DNA of 64,000 nucleotides from Flammeovirgaceae bacterium 311. Lineage in GTDB: Bacteria; Bacteroidota; Bacteroidia; Cytophagales; Cyclobacteriaceae. The notes under the pieces were generated by a model. That model ran no database searches and was not told the origin of the DNA. It saw nothing but the letters and a program-made list of their open reading frames with translations. This document shows, in pieces, positions 15,733 to 25,472 of the stretch. The position numbers and the translations under genes are program-made. Location: the NCBI GenBank assembly GCA_000597885.1, contig CP004371.1, positions 5,596,001-5,660,000 of the forward strand, written 5' to 3'. Numbering within the stretch: the stretch's first letter is position 1; each line of letters opens with the position of its first letter.

Positions 15733-17985
15733 TTACGATCCATTCCTGTGCGTCTGTACTTGCTGACATTGTGCCTCTGCATGTTCTCCTGGCCGCCGGT
15801 GAGGCAATGCATCCCACTGGCTTTCCTGGCTGTCATAGGCGTTACAATCAGCTTTGCCCGCTAAATCAAGCAAAAATGCATAGCCCATGGCAACCTCCTT
15901 CAAAGCCTCAAAGCGGCCTGTAGATCCTTCATGCCCGGCCGTCATGTTGGTATGCAGCAACAGCACATTATCGTCGGTTTTGTTTGCCCGCAGTTTGGCT
16001 ACATATTTAGTGGGCTCCCAATACTGTACCTGGCTATCATGCAGCGCTGAAGTAACCAGGATGTTCGGGTAATGCTGTGCTTTGATCTTGTCATAGGGGC
16101 TGTAGCTCAGCATGTAGTTATAATAGTCCTTCGAGGCAGGATTGCCCCATTCGTTATATTCGCTCGTGGTAAGCGGAATGCTTTTATCCAGCATGGTGGT
16201 AACCGCATCTACAAAAGGCACGGCCGCAATCACACCTTTGTACAACTCCGGGCGCATGTTCATGACGGCACCCATCAGCAGGCCACCGGCACTGCCTCCC
16301 ATGGCAAAAAGCTTGTCTTTTGCCGCATAGCCTTTTCTGATCAGGTATTCAGAACAGCTAATAAAGTCATAGAAAGTGTTCTTCTTCCGGAGCAGCTTAC
16401 CATCTTCATACCATTGCCGGCCCATTTCCTGGCCGCCGCGCACATGGGCAATGGCAAACACAAAACCCCTGTTGAGCAGGCTAAGGCGGCTTGGATTAAA
16501 ATAGGGTCTGGTAGACCTGCCATAGCTGCCATAGGCATAAAGCAGGCAGGGCGCTGAGCCATCCAGCGGAGTATCTTTATGATAGACTAAGGAAACAGGT
16601 ACTTTTACGCCATCGTGGGCGGTAACCATTACGCGCTCTGAGCTGTAGTTTCCAGGCACGAAGCCCTGCACCACCTGTCTTTTGAGCAGCTTTTTCTGCC
16701 TGCTCTCCATGTTGTATTCGTAGGTGGAGTTGGGGGTGGTCAGGGAAGAATAGTCAAAGCGCAGCTTTGCCGTTTTATAGTCGTGGTGTTGCGCCAGGTA
16801 AACTGCATAGGTGGGTTCGCTGAAGCTGAGCAGCTGTTCCTGTCTGTCATGCCAGCGAATAATGCGCAGCCTGGTTAAGCCTTCCCGTCGCTCCTCCAGC
16901 ACCAGGTAATCCCTGAAAACAAGAAGGTTCTCCAGCAGCACCTCGCTGCGCTGCGGAATTACCTCTTTCCAGTGCTGCCTTTGCGGACTTTCCACGGGTG
17001 CCTCTACCAGTTTATAGTTGATGGCTTTGTAATTGGTCCGGATGTATAGCTTATCTCCGTGATGCTCTACCGTATAAAGGTGGCCTTCTTCTCTGGGCTG
17101 CACCAGCCTGAACGGATCTGCGGGATAATTGGCATTGAGCACACGGCTTTCGCTGCTGCAGGTACTGTAGGAGTTAATGATGATGTATTCGCCTGATTTT
17201 GTTTTGCTTAGCCGGCAGCTGTAGGTGCTGTCAGTTTCCTCATACACAAGTTCATCCTGGCCGGCTGAGGTACCCAGAACATGCCGATAGACCTGGTAGC
17301 TTCTTAGGGTATGTGGGTCCTGGCGGACATAAAAAACTGTTTTATGGTCGTTGGCCCAAACAAGGTTCCTGGTCGTCGCTTTAATGGTATCTGGCAGCAT
17401 GCATCCGCTGGCAAGGTCTTCAAAGCCGATGTTGTAGAAACGCCTGCCCACATTATCCTGCAGAATGGCGGCCACTTTGTGGTCTGGGCTTACTTCAACC
17501 GTAAAGCAGCAGTAAGCTTTGCCCCTGGCCAGGGCATTTCCGTTCACCATTACTTCTTCTGGTGCTTCCAGGCTGCCTTTTCTGCGGCAGTGCAGGGGGT
17601 ATTCTCCGCCCTTTTCATAGCGGGTGTAGTAAAAGTATTGGTCAAGTTTACAGGGTACCGACCCTTCCTCTTCCGGAAGGTAACCTTTCATTTCCTGGTA
17701 CAGGCTTTCTGTTACCCTTTTCAGGGGTGCCATCACATTTTTCAGGAAGGTGTTTTCAGCCTCCAGGTAAGCAATCACATCCTGATCTTCGCGGTTATTC
17801 AGCCAGAAATAATCATCCTGCCTAAGGTGATCATGCATCTGGTGGGTGGTGGTGAATTTTTTTGCGGCAGGAGCATCCAGCCCGGTCCGCATTTTAAGAT
17901 TTCTTTTTCTCTTAAGCCCGCTTTCATCAGACCAAAATAATAGTGGCTGTACTACCATGGCCTTCGTTAATGGCTGTTCTGTCAT
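15733..17985 (-). CDS. ptrB: Oligopeptidase B (S9A prolyl oligopeptidase family)
   Basis: This is a 750-residue serine peptidase that cuts short peptides after Lys/Arg. The N-terminal beta-propeller starts near DDYFWLNNREDQDVIAYLEAEN; the C-terminal hydrolase has GGSAGG with Ser565, HDSQVQYWEP holding the catalytic Asp, and AGHEGSTGRFEAL with the His. The region RGGQEMGRQWYEDGK and SEYNEWGNP are characteristic of oligopeptidase B. Typical members have ~690 residues; this one carries ~40 extra at the start (a second Met at residue 32 could be the true start) and a ~40-residue polar tail. No signal peptide, so cytoplasmic or periplasmic placement is uncertain. Confidence 0.9.
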   Translation of the reverse strand: MTEQPLTKAMVVQPLLFWSDESGLKRKRNLKMRTGLDAPAAKKFTTTHQMHDHLRQDDYFWLNNREDQDVIAYLEAENTFLKNVMAPLKRVTESLYQEMKGYLPEEEGSVPCKLDQYFYYTRYEKGGEYPLHCRRKGSLEAPEEVMVNGNALARGKAYCCFTVEVSPDHKVAAILQDNVGRRFYNIGFEDLASGCMLPDTIKATTRNLVWANDHKTVFYVRQDPHTLRSYQVYRHVLGTSAGQDELVYEETDSTYSCRLSKTKSGEYIIINSYSTCSSESRVLNANYPADPFRLVQPREEGHLYTVEHHGDKLYIRTNYKAINYKLVEAPVESPQRQHWKEVIPQRSEVLLENLLVFRDYLVLEERREGLTRLRIIRWHDRQEQLLSFSEPTYAVYLAQHHDYKTAKLRFDYSSLTTPNSTYEYNMESRQKKLLKRQVVQGFVPGNYSSERVMVTAHDGVKVPVSLVYHKDTPLDGSAPCLLYAYGSYGRSTRPYFNPSRLSLLNRGFVFAIAHVRGGQEMGRQWYEDGKLLRKKNTFYDFISCSEYLIRKGYAAKDKLFAMGGSAGGLLMGAVMNMRPELYKGVIAAVPFVDAVTTMLDKSIPLTTSEYNEWGNPASKDYYNYMLSYSPYDKIKAQHYPNILVTSALHDSQVQYWEPTKYVAKLRANKTDDNVLLLHTNMTAGHEGSTGRFEALKEVAMGYAFLLDLAGKADCNAYDSQESQWDALPHRRPGEHAEAQCQQVQTHRNGS

Positions 17986-18224
17986 GTAGCTTTAAATTTC
18001 TATAAATCAGATGTCTGCAGGAGGCTCTCCATTGGAGAGTGCTCCTCATAAAAAAGGTGTAGCATCTGAAATTCTCAACAGTCTCTGGCCTAAGATAGTC
18101 ACAGAACAATGTTGAATCATTAAATTTATGTAAATTGTTCTAAAAAAGCAATTAAAAGTACATTTGAAGGTAGTGTATAGCTCGCTAATAAGTCTTTTTT
18201 AGCTCCGGTAGGGGGATCAGGGCA
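17986..18224. promoter_or_regulatory. Intergenic region with TTG-N21-TACATTTG promoter
   Basis: On the plus strand TTG (18135-18137) and TACATTTG (18159-18166) are spaced 21 bases, a good bacteroidete -33/-7 pair; it would transcribe the truncated BNR gene and possibly glnS. A hairpin with arms CTCTCC/GGAGAG (18025-18030, 18034-18039) sits upstream of the oligopeptidase start. No gene is seen. Confidence 0.5.
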
Positions 18225-18584
18225 TTGTTGCTTAGTGCCTCCAGGTCCACAGCTGCACCCCCCCCCCCCCATAATGCAAGGCCACAGGTGCTGGTGAAAA
18301 ATGCCGGCGACAATACCTCTGTACTCATGCTTTTCCGGGATGAAGAAAGGGGCACCAAAGCCTCGGCAGCAGTGATTAATTCACTCTCAAGTGGAAAATG
18401 GACAATTAAAGACCTGACCGAAGAATCGCTGGGCTCCTGGGAACCAAGCTACGATACCGAGCTCTGGAAAGAGAAGGGAATTCTGAATCTGTTCGTGCAG
18501 AAAGTGGAGCAGGTAGATGGTGAAGGCCGTGCCAGTATCCCCCCACAACCAATCCGGGTGGTGGAATGGAAACCTGACTTCTGA
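18225..18584 (+). pseudogene. C-terminal remnant of a BNR_4-type (sialidase-like propeller) protein
   Basis: The frame from about 18280 encodes the end of a BNR-repeat family protein: YDTELWKEKGILNLFVQKVE, EQVDGEGRA and the terminal PIRVVEWKP segment that typically closes BNR_4 propellers. Only ~100 of an expected 400+ residues exist, and there is no signal peptide or start before them. The break coincides with a run of 13 C (18258-18270). It is therefore a truncated gene, either decayed or cut by an assembly error at the homopolymer. A promoter-like pair lies ~60 bases before the frame. Confidence 0.65.
18258..18270 (+). repeat. 13-base C homopolymer
   Basis: Thirteen consecutive C interrupt the start of the BNR-like remnant. 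Runs of this length are prone to slippage during replication and sequencing. Confidence 0.95.
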
Positions 18585-18815
18585 TAAAACAGGAGAGTAA
18601 AACCTGAATACAAAGACTGTCGAAGCAGTGCAGATCTATACCGGAAAAACAGGGATCTGAACAATTCATCAGAAATGATATTTAACCTTCCAGCCAGCTT
18701 CATAGGGATACATCGTTAAGAAATTCCCAAAAAGCACTAATTTTACCCTGCAGTTAAAGGTTTGCCCATGCTGGCGCCTTAAACTTTTCTGTCTCAGCTG
18801 TAGCAATAGATTTTT

Positions 18816-20477
18816 ATGAGTGAAAATAAAGGCCCTAACTTTCTCGAAGAGATTGTAGCCAACGATCTGAAAAACGGTAAGTACAAAAGCATCGTGACCC
18901 GCTTTCCGCCGGAGCCAAACGGTTACCTGCACATTGGTCATGCCAAAAGCATCTGCCTGAACTTTGGACTGTCGGAGGAGTTTGGCGGGTACACCAACCT
19001 GCGTTTCGACGATACCAACCCCACCACCGAGGATACCGAGTACGTACAAAGCATCAAAAATGATATTCAGTGGCTGGGCTTTAACTGGAAGCACGAATTA
19101 TATGCTTCTGATTATTTTGGCCAGCTCTACGATTGGGCTCTGGAGCTGATCCGCAAAGGCCTTGCTTATGTAGACGACAGCAGCAGCGAAGAAATTGCCG
19201 CACAGAAAGGTACCCCCACCAGGCCCGGCACCAACAGCCCCTACCGCGACCGCAGCGTAGAAGAAAACCTGCGTCTGTTCCAGGAAATGAAGGAGGGTAA
19301 GTACCGGGATGGTGAGAAGGTGCTGCGTGCCAAAATTGATATGGCGCATCAGAACATGCACATGCGCGATCCGCTCATGTACCGCATCAAGCATGCCCAC
19401 CACCACCGCACCGGCAATACCTGGTGCGTATACCCGATGTACGACTTTGCCCATGGCCAGAGCGATGCCATAGAAAATGTAACCCACAGCATTTGTACAC
19501 TGGAGTTTATCCCGCACCGCGATTTGTACTACTGGTTTATTGAGCAGCTGGGGATTTTCCCTTCGCAGCAATACGAATTTGCCCGCCTGAACCTAAGCTA
19601 TACGGTCATGAGCAAACGCAAATTGCTGCAGCTGGTAAATGGCCGGTACGTGAGTGGCTGGGACGATCCGCGTATGCCTACCATCAGCGCCCTTCGCCGC
19701 AGGGGCTATACACCAGAGAGTATCCGCGATTTCTGCGAGCGCATTGGTGTGGCCAGGCGCGAAAATCTGATCGATGTGGGGCTGCTGGAGTTTAGCGTGC
19801 GCGATCACCTGAACAAAGTGGCCCAACGCCGCATGGTGGTGCTGGATCCCCTTAAGGTGGTGCTGACCAATTATCCTGAAGGTGAAGTGGAGATGCTGCC
19901 CGGTGAAGACAATCCCGAAGATGCCAACAGTGACTCCAGAGAGATCCCGTTCAGCAGTGAACTGTACATTGAGCAGGAGGATTTTATGGAGAATGCGCCT
20001 AAAAAATTCTTTCGCCTGGCCCCCGGCCAGATGGTACGCCTCAAGCACGCCTATATTATTAAATGCGAGGAGGTAGTGAAAGATGACCAGGGCAATATAA
20101 CAGAACTGCGCTGCACCTATGTGCCCGAGAGCAAGAGCGGTTCAGATACTTCAGGCATCAATGTAAAAGGTACCCTGCACTGGGTGAGTGCTGCACAGGC
20201 CCTGCCGATAGAAGTGCGGATGTACGACCGCCTGTTCATGCATGAAGATGTAGCCGACGCGGAGGGTGATTTCAAGGAACACCTCAACCCGGATTCGCTA
20301 CAGGTGATTGATACTGCCTGGGCAGAGCCTGCACTAAAAGATGCCACCCTGGAGGAGCGCTACCAGTTCCTGCGCAAAGGCTATTTTACCCTGGATCCTG
20401 ACTCCACAGCCGAAAAGCTGGTGTTTAACCGCACCGTAGGCCTGCGGGACATGTGGGCCAAAGCATCTAAAAAATAG
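18816..20477 (+). CDS. glnS: Glutaminyl-tRNA synthetase
   Basis: The 553-residue class I enzyme charges tRNA-Gln with glutamine. The HIGH motif is in PNGYLHIGHAKS (HIGH at residues 39-42), the KMSKS-equivalent is VMSKRK at 264-269, and the catalytic domain has RFDDTNPTTEDTEYV and the HSICTLEF/HRDLYYWF segments. The C-terminal anticodon-binding beta-barrels follow (LKHAYIIKCEEVVKD, GTLHWVSAAQALPIEVRMYD). The length matches E. coli GlnRS closely. It is monocistronic and followed by an intrinsic terminator. Confidence 0.98.
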   Translation: MSENKGPNFLEEIVANDLKNGKYKSIVTRFPPEPNGYLHIGHAKSICLNFGLSEEFGGYTNLRFDDTNPTTEDTEYVQSIKNDIQWLGFNWKHELYASDYFGQLYDWALELIRKGLAYVDDSSSEEIAAQKGTPTRPGTNSPYRDRSVEENLRLFQEMKEGKYRDGEKVLRAKIDMAHQNMHMRDPLMYRIKHAHHHRTGNTWCVYPMYDFAHGQSDAIENVTHSICTLEFIPHRDLYYWFIEQLGIFPSQQYEFARLNLSYTVMSKRKLLQLVNGRYVSGWDDPRMPTISALRRRGYTPESIRDFCERIGVARRENLIDVGLLEFSVRDHLNKVAQRRMVVLDPLKVVLTNYPEGEVEMLPGEDNPEDANSDSREIPFSSELYIEQEDFMENAPKKFFRLAPGQMVRLKHAYIIKCEEVVKDDQGNITELRCTYVPESKSGSDTSGINVKGTLHWVSAAQALPIEVRMYDRLFMHEDVADAEGDFKEHLNPDSLQVIDTAWAEPALKDATLEERYQFLRKGYFTLDPDSTAEKLVFNRTVGLRDMWAKASKK

Positions 20478-20515
20478 TGCTGACTAGTTAATAGTAGCTG
20501 CTATAGCAGAGCCTA

Positions 20516-20579
20516 AAAAACCTCCTGACTTTTGGACGATGAAGCATGACAATTCATTTTCCTAAAGCAGGAGGTTTTT
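20516..20579 (+). terminator. Intrinsic terminator after glnS
   Basis: Arms AAAAACCTCCTG (20516-20527) and CAGGAGGTTTTT (20568-20579) are exact complements with a 40-base loop and a T-run at the end. It could also serve the convergent MBL-fold gene on the minus strand. Confidence 0.7.
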
Positions 20580-20622
20580 CTGTAATCGTATATCTTAGCT
20601 AACCCTTAAAGGGCTATCATGT

Positions 20623-21486
20623 TTAACTGTCTGTAGTTTTATCCCTGTCTTTTACATATTTCCCATGATCAGGCAGCGCAATTCTGTCAAATTCCTGCAC
20701 AAGCCTGCTTAGGCCATCGTTTAGTTCTCTACCTTCCATAGCAGGCCCATGGCCGGTTATTGCCAGCTGTGGCTTCAGGGCTTCTAGTTTTTTAACAGAA
20801 AGCCTGGCAGAAGTCCAGTCGGTGGTTAAATACCTGGGCGGGCCCTGCACCTCGGCTTTTTGCACCAGTACTTTATAAAAAGAGTCCTGCTTTACCGTTA
20901 TAAAGGCATCGCCGGCAATAAGCGTACGGTCACTGTCGCGGAAGAGCGAGACATGTCCTGGTGTGTGGCCCGGGGTATGGATCCAGCGCCACCCCTCCAT
21001 TTCAGGCACACTGCCATCTGCAGGCAGAGAACGAAGGGCGCCACTGATATTGGCAGGTTCGTGGGGGTAAATGGACGATATTTTCGCCAGCACACCTCCC
21101 TCAACAGAAGCATCAGGCTCTGCATAACTTTCCTGTCCGGTTAAAAAAGGAAACTCCAGTGTGTGGGCATATACCGGTACCGCCCACTCCTCCACCAGCT
21201 TTACAATTCCGCCTATATGATCAAAATGCCCGTGGGTTAAAACGATGGCTGCAGGTTTATTGCCTTTCCCAAACCGATTCTCTGCAACTGAGATGATTTC
21301 GTCACCTGATTTTGGCATACCCGCATCTACCAATACCCAGTGTTGGGCCGTACCCACCATGGCAAAATTTACGATCTGGTTGGTATAGTAATAAACGTCT
21401 TCTCTTACCTCCTTGCCTTTACCGCTTGAAAAAGAGGTCATCGGGATAAATTTATCATCCCTGCTTTGGTGCATATTATTCTCCAT
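20623..21486 (-). CDS. MBL-fold metallo-hydrolase
   Basis: The 287-residue protein carries the metallo-beta-lactamase signature THGHFDH (His85, His87, Asp89, His90), a second His in HTPGHTPGHVSLF and an Asp in GDAFITVKQD, so it should bind two metal ions, usually Zn. Last His lies in AITGHGPAM. No signal peptide is present. It is close to the glyoxalase II/lactonase-like group; the substrate is unknown. It is a single-gene unit. Confidence 0.88.
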   Translation of the reverse strand: MENNMHQSRDDKFIPMTSFSSGKGKEVREDVYYYTNQIVNFAMVGTAQHWVLVDAGMPKSGDEIISVAENRFGKGNKPAAIVLTHGHFDHIGGIVKLVEEWAVPVYAHTLEFPFLTGQESYAEPDASVEGGVLAKISSIYPHEPANISGALRSLPADGSVPEMEGWRWIHTPGHTPGHVSLFRDSDRTLIAGDAFITVKQDSFYKVLVQKAEVQGPPRYLTTDWTSARLSVKKLEALKPQLAITGHGPAMEGRELNDGLSRLVQEFDRIALPDHGKYVKDRDKTTDS

Positions 21487-21730
21487 GAGTTTAAAAAGTT
21501 AGGTCAGTGTTAAAAGGCTAACTTTGTTGTATATCAGATGTTTGACCCCCTGCTGCAGTTTCAGGCTTTCAGTACTTCCTTAAAGCAGGGTTCTTTGCTG
21601 TTTCTGCCTCCATTTCCGCTCCGCTTTATTTTTTCGGGGCTACATTTTAACCCTGTTTTTTAAGGCTTCAGTCAAACAAATTTTCAGCTAAACGGGCCAG
21701 GTGGCAACTTTGGTAAAAAAAAGGAAGCCC

Positions 21731-23062
21731 ATGCGCCTATCACCTATTTTTAACCTGATGCTCGGCAGCCTGTTGCTGGTTTGCAGCCTAAGTGCACAGG
21801 CACAGCTGGTGCTGGAAAGTGCAGAAGCCTGTATAAGCCATGCACAGCAAAACAACCTGCAGTTAAAATCTGCGCGGCGTACTGCCGATGCCATGTCCCA
21901 GGCAAAGACCATGCAACGTGCCAGCCTGCTGCCGCAGCTGAAAGCCGTTTCCACCCTGGATTACTACTTTAGCCTGCCGGTACAGCTGATCCCTGCCGAA
22001 GTTCTGGGCGGAGAACCAGGCACTTACCTGGAAGTTAGCTTTGGTCAGCCCTACGCCCTGAACCTGGGTGTGGAAGCCAGCATGCCCCTCATCAATGCCA
22101 GCCTCTGGGTTGGCGGACAGCAGGCAGCTATGGAAGTAAAAGCTGCAGCCCTGCAGTTGGAGCATCAACAGCTCAACACTGCCGAAGTAGTAGCCAGGGC
22201 CTACTATTTAACCCTCCTTAGCCAGCAAGCAGTAGCACTGGCACAAAGCACAAAAGAGGCCAATGATTCACTCATGATGCAAACAAAGCACCAGCTGCAG
22301 CAGGGGGTGATCGAACCGCTGGAGGCAAACCGCATCCGCAACCTGCAGCTGGAAAGTAGCCGGAACCTGGAAGAAAACAAAGCTGTTTTTGCAAACAACC
22401 TTAATCGGCTGAAGGTGCTGCTGGGGCTGGAGCCGCAGGAGGAGCTGCTCCTGACTGAAGCCCTGGATCCGGCGCAGGAAATGGATAAGCAGGAGCTAAG
22501 GTTTTCCTATACTGCCCTACCTGAATACAGGTTGATGGAGACTAGGGTGCAAAGCAGCAAAACCAATTGGCAGCAGGAGCGGAGCAAACGCCTGCCAGAG
22601 CTGTCGGCTTACGCCCGCTATACCCGGCAGGCGCAGCGTGATGCCTTTAACTTTACCGAAAGCGGTCAATCCTGGTTTAATATTGGTATTGTTGGTTTGC
22701 GGCTGGAGTGGCCCCTATTTACAGGTCTCTACCGCCTGGCTTCCAGCAGGCAGGCCCATCTGCAGTGGGAGGCCGCTACGCTGGAGATGCAATATACTGC
22801 CAGCCGCCTGCAGCAGGAACAGCAGGAGCTGCTCACCAACTACCAGCAGAGCAGCCGGAGCCTTGCTTTTGCACAGGAAGCTTTCAGTCTGGGAAATCAG
22901 AATTACCAGCTGGCAATCTTAAAATATAATGCCGGTGTATTGCCCCTGGATGGGCTCATCAATGTGTACCACGAAAAAATAAGAGCACAAAACGAACTCC
23001 TGAAAATACTCGCTGATCACCTCTATTACAGTGTACTTATCACTACCCGAAATACCTACTAA
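21731..23062 (+). CDS. TolC-family outer membrane efflux protein
   Basis: The frame opens with a GTG at 21701, but ATG 21731 gives a proper signal peptide (MRLSPIFNLMLGSLLLVC, cleavage after SAQA). The mature protein has the two helical repeats of outer membrane efflux proteins, with sequences such as CISHAQQNNLQLKSARR and ALGNQNYQLAILKYNAGVLP-like ends. It is the first gene of a six-gene operon with an adaptor starting 4 bases after its stop, so it is the outer-membrane channel of that ABC exporter. Confidence 0.9.
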   Translation: MRLSPIFNLMLGSLLLVCSLSAQAQLVLESAEACISHAQQNNLQLKSARRTADAMSQAKTMQRASLLPQLKAVSTLDYYFSLPVQLIPAEVLGGEPGTYLEVSFGQPYALNLGVEASMPLINASLWVGGQQAAMEVKAAALQLEHQQLNTAEVVARAYYLTLLSQQAVALAQSTKEANDSLMMQTKHQLQQGVIEPLEANRIRNLQLESSRNLEENKAVFANNLNRLKVLLGLEPQEELLLTEALDPAQEMDKQELRFSYTALPEYRLMETRVQSSKTNWQQERSKRLPELSAYARYTRQAQRDAFNFTESGQSWFNIGIVGLRLEWPLFTGLYRLASSRQAHLQWEAATLEMQYTASRLQQEQQELLTNYQQSSRSLAFAQEAFSLGNQNYQLAILKYNAGVLPLDGLINVYHEKIRAQNELLKILADHLYYSVLITTRNTY

Positions 23063-23066
23063 TGCC

Positions 23067-24218
23067 ATGAATACCTTAAAAGCCTTAATTCGCTCTAGTG
23101 TGAATGATTATACTGCTGCACTAAAGAACCCACTTTGGAGCCTGCTTACAATCACCACTTTCACCTTTACAGCCTGTAATGACAATGCTGAAACCATTCC
23201 GGTAGCTCAGCAGGAGATCATAGAAGCGGTATATGCCTCGGGCTACCTGGTGCCCGATGAGGAGTACCAGCTCTTTGCCCAAACCGAAGGGGTGGTTGCG
23301 CAGAAGCTGGTAGAGGAAGGCGCAGAAGTAAAAGCCGGCGACCCCATTTACATACTGGGCAGCACCCAGCAGGATGCACGTTATACCGATACCCAGGAGC
23401 GTTACCGCCAGGCCCAGCTAAACCTGGGCGAAAACTCACCGGTACTGCAGGAGCTTCGGGCGGGAGTGCAGGCAGCCCGTACCAAACTGGCCTATGACTC
23501 TGTAAACTACCACCGCTATAAAAACCTGATTGAAGCCGGCGCAACCTCGCCTGCAGAATTTGACAGGATGCGTCTGGCTTATGAAAATTCACAAAGCGAA
23601 TACTGGGCGCAGCAAAGTCGCCTGCAGCGCACCACCAACCAGCTGCAGCAGGAGCTCACCACTGCCAGGAGCCAGCTGAACATTGCCAGCGACGAGAGCG
23701 GCCGCTACATCGTGCGGAGCGATCGTGATGGCAAGGTATATTATACGGCTAAGCGTGTTGGTGAGCTGGTAAAGCGCAACGAGCTGCTGGCTACCCTGGG
23801 CAGGAGTAACCAGTATCACCTGGAGCTGCAGATCGATGAACTCGACATTCGCAAAATTGCCCTGGGGCAGGAGGTGCTTACCGAGCTGGATGCATTTCCG
23901 GGAAAGCTGTTCAGGGCCCGGGTAAGCAAAATATATCCGCAGGTAAGCGCCAGGGAGCAGGCAGTACGGGTAGAGGCCACTTTTACAGATAGCCTTCCGG
24001 GAGGCTTTTCAGGGCTTTCTGCAGAAGGCAACATCATCATAGCCCGAAAGCAAAATGCACTGGTGATCCCCAAAGAGGCACTGGTGGGCGATGATTCCGT
24101 CTGGATCACCAAAGAGGGAAAGGCACAGAAGGTACGGATACAAAAGGGCATTGAAACCATGGACCGGGTGGAAGTACTCGCCGGGCTGGATGCACAAACT
24201 CAACTTTTAATAGAATAA
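23067..24218 (+). CDS. Periplasmic adaptor (membrane fusion) lipoprotein, HlyD/MacA type
   Basis: Translation probably starts at ATG 23067, right after the TolC stop, rather than at the in-frame start at 23031 inside it. The leader leads to a lipobox-like FTACND, so the adaptor is lipid anchored. A biotinyl-lipoyl-like half (EGVVAQKLVEEGAEVKAGDP) flanks a coiled-coil hairpin, and the second half (YIVRSDRDGKVYYTAKRVGE) and beta-barrel follow, ending in the membrane-proximal domain (EALVGDDSVWITKEGKAQ). It should link the ABC permease to the TolC channel. Confidence 0.9.
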   Translation: MNTLKALIRSSVNDYTAALKNPLWSLLTITTFTFTACNDNAETIPVAQQEIIEAVYASGYLVPDEEYQLFAQTEGVVAQKLVEEGAEVKAGDPIYILGSTQQDARYTDTQERYRQAQLNLGENSPVLQELRAGVQAARTKLAYDSVNYHRYKNLIEAGATSPAEFDRMRLAYENSQSEYWAQQSRLQRTTNQLQQELTTARSQLNIASDESGRYIVRSDRDGKVYYTAKRVGELVKRNELLATLGRSNQYHLELQIDELDIRKIALGQEVLTELDAFPGKLFRARVSKIYPQVSAREQAVRVEATFTDSLPGGFSGLSAEGNIIIARKQNALVIPKEALVGDDSVWITKEGKAQKVRIQKGIETMDRVEVLAGLDAQTQLLIE

Positions 24219-24221
24219 GCC

Positions 24222-25469
24222 ATGCTGCTGTCTTTTCAAATAGCCAAAACGCACCTGCTTTCCCGCAGACGGCAAACCTTCGTGGCCATGATGGGGGTAA
24301 CCTTTGGCATCGGCATGTTTATTACCATGATCAGCCTGATGTCGGGCCTCAATGATATGACAGAGGATTTGGCCATGACCTCTGTGCCTGACATACGCAT
24401 CTATCATGATGTAAACGAGCAGCGCAGCACCCTGCTGGAGCGCCATTACCCGGATGCTGCTACCGTAGTGCACCATCAGAAAGCACGCAACGAGCAGCCA
24501 AAGCTGCGCAATGCCGCACAGCTGGCCGAGATGGTGCGGCAATATCCGCAGGTAAAAGGGGCAGCACCCCAGCTGGCAACGCAGGTGTTTTACAACAATG
24601 GCCCCAGCCAGCTGAACGGTACGGTGGCAGGTGTAAACATCCTGGAAGAAGACAAGCTCTTTGATCTGAAGCATAAGATCAAGTCGGGTAAGCTGGAGGA
24701 CCTGGTGGCTACACACAACGGGCTGATCATGGGGACTGGTCTGGCTAAAAAGCTGGGGGTGCAGCGGGGAGACCGGGTGGTGGTAACCACCCCTTCAGGC
24801 CAGGTAATAACCCTGAAAGTGGTGGCTACTTTTCAGATGGGCATTGGCACCATCGATAACAGCAAGAGCTACGCCAACATCAGCACCGTGCAAAAGATCC
24901 TGGGCGTAGACAAGAGCTATGTTACCGACATCAATATTAAGCTGCATGATTTTAAAGAGGCAAAAGCACTGGCGCCTAAACTGCAAAAGCTGGGGGGCTA
25001 CAAGGCCGAAGACTGGGAAACTGCCAATGCCACCATGCTGATGGGGGTGGTGATCCGCAACATACTGACCTATTCTGTATCCATCACGCTGCTGGTGGTA
25101 GCCGGTTTTGGTATTTACAACATCCTAAACATGACCATCATGAGCAAGATGAAAGACATTGCCATTCTGAAAGCGACAGGTTTTGCAGGCAAAGATGTAA
25201 AGCAGATCTTCATGATCCAGTCTCTGATCATTGGTGTAGTGGGTAGCCTGCTGGGGCTGCTCATAGGGTATGGATTATCCAGTTTGATCGTACAGGCACC
25301 TTTCGATGGTGGCGATATGATTGCCATGGACCACCTGCCCGTAAATTTCGATGCCCAATACTACATCATCGGGATTGTTTTTGGGGTACTTACTACCGCC
25401 ATTGCCGGTTACATGCCTTCCCGATTAGCCGCAGGTGTAGATCCAATTGAAATTATAAGAGGACAGTAA
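24222..25469 (+). CDS. ABC transporter permease, FtsX/MacB family
   Basis: The 415-residue protein has an N-terminal membrane helix (FQIAKTHLLSRRRQTFVAMM), a large periplasmic MacB domain, and three C-terminal membrane segments around ILNMTIMSKMKDIAILKATG, the FtsX hallmark. It lacks the fused ATPase of MacB; the ATPase follows 3 bases downstream. Together with the adaptor and TolC gene it makes a tripartite exporter. Confidence 0.93.
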   Translation: MLLSFQIAKTHLLSRRRQTFVAMMGVTFGIGMFITMISLMSGLNDMTEDLAMTSVPDIRIYHDVNEQRSTLLERHYPDAATVVHHQKARNEQPKLRNAAQLAEMVRQYPQVKGAAPQLATQVFYNNGPSQLNGTVAGVNILEEDKLFDLKHKIKSGKLEDLVATHNGLIMGTGLAKKLGVQRGDRVVVTTPSGQVITLKVVATFQMGIGTIDNSKSYANISTVQKILGVDKSYVTDINIKLHDFKEAKALAPKLQKLGGYKAEDWETANATMLMGVVIRNILTYSVSITLLVVAGFGIYNILNMTIMSKMKDIAILKATGFAGKDVKQIFMIQSLIIGVVGSLLGLLIGYGLSSLIVQAPFDGGDMIAMDHLPVNFDAQYYIIGIVFGVLTTAIAGYMPSRLAAGVDPIEIIRGQ

Positions 25470-25472
25470 GCT

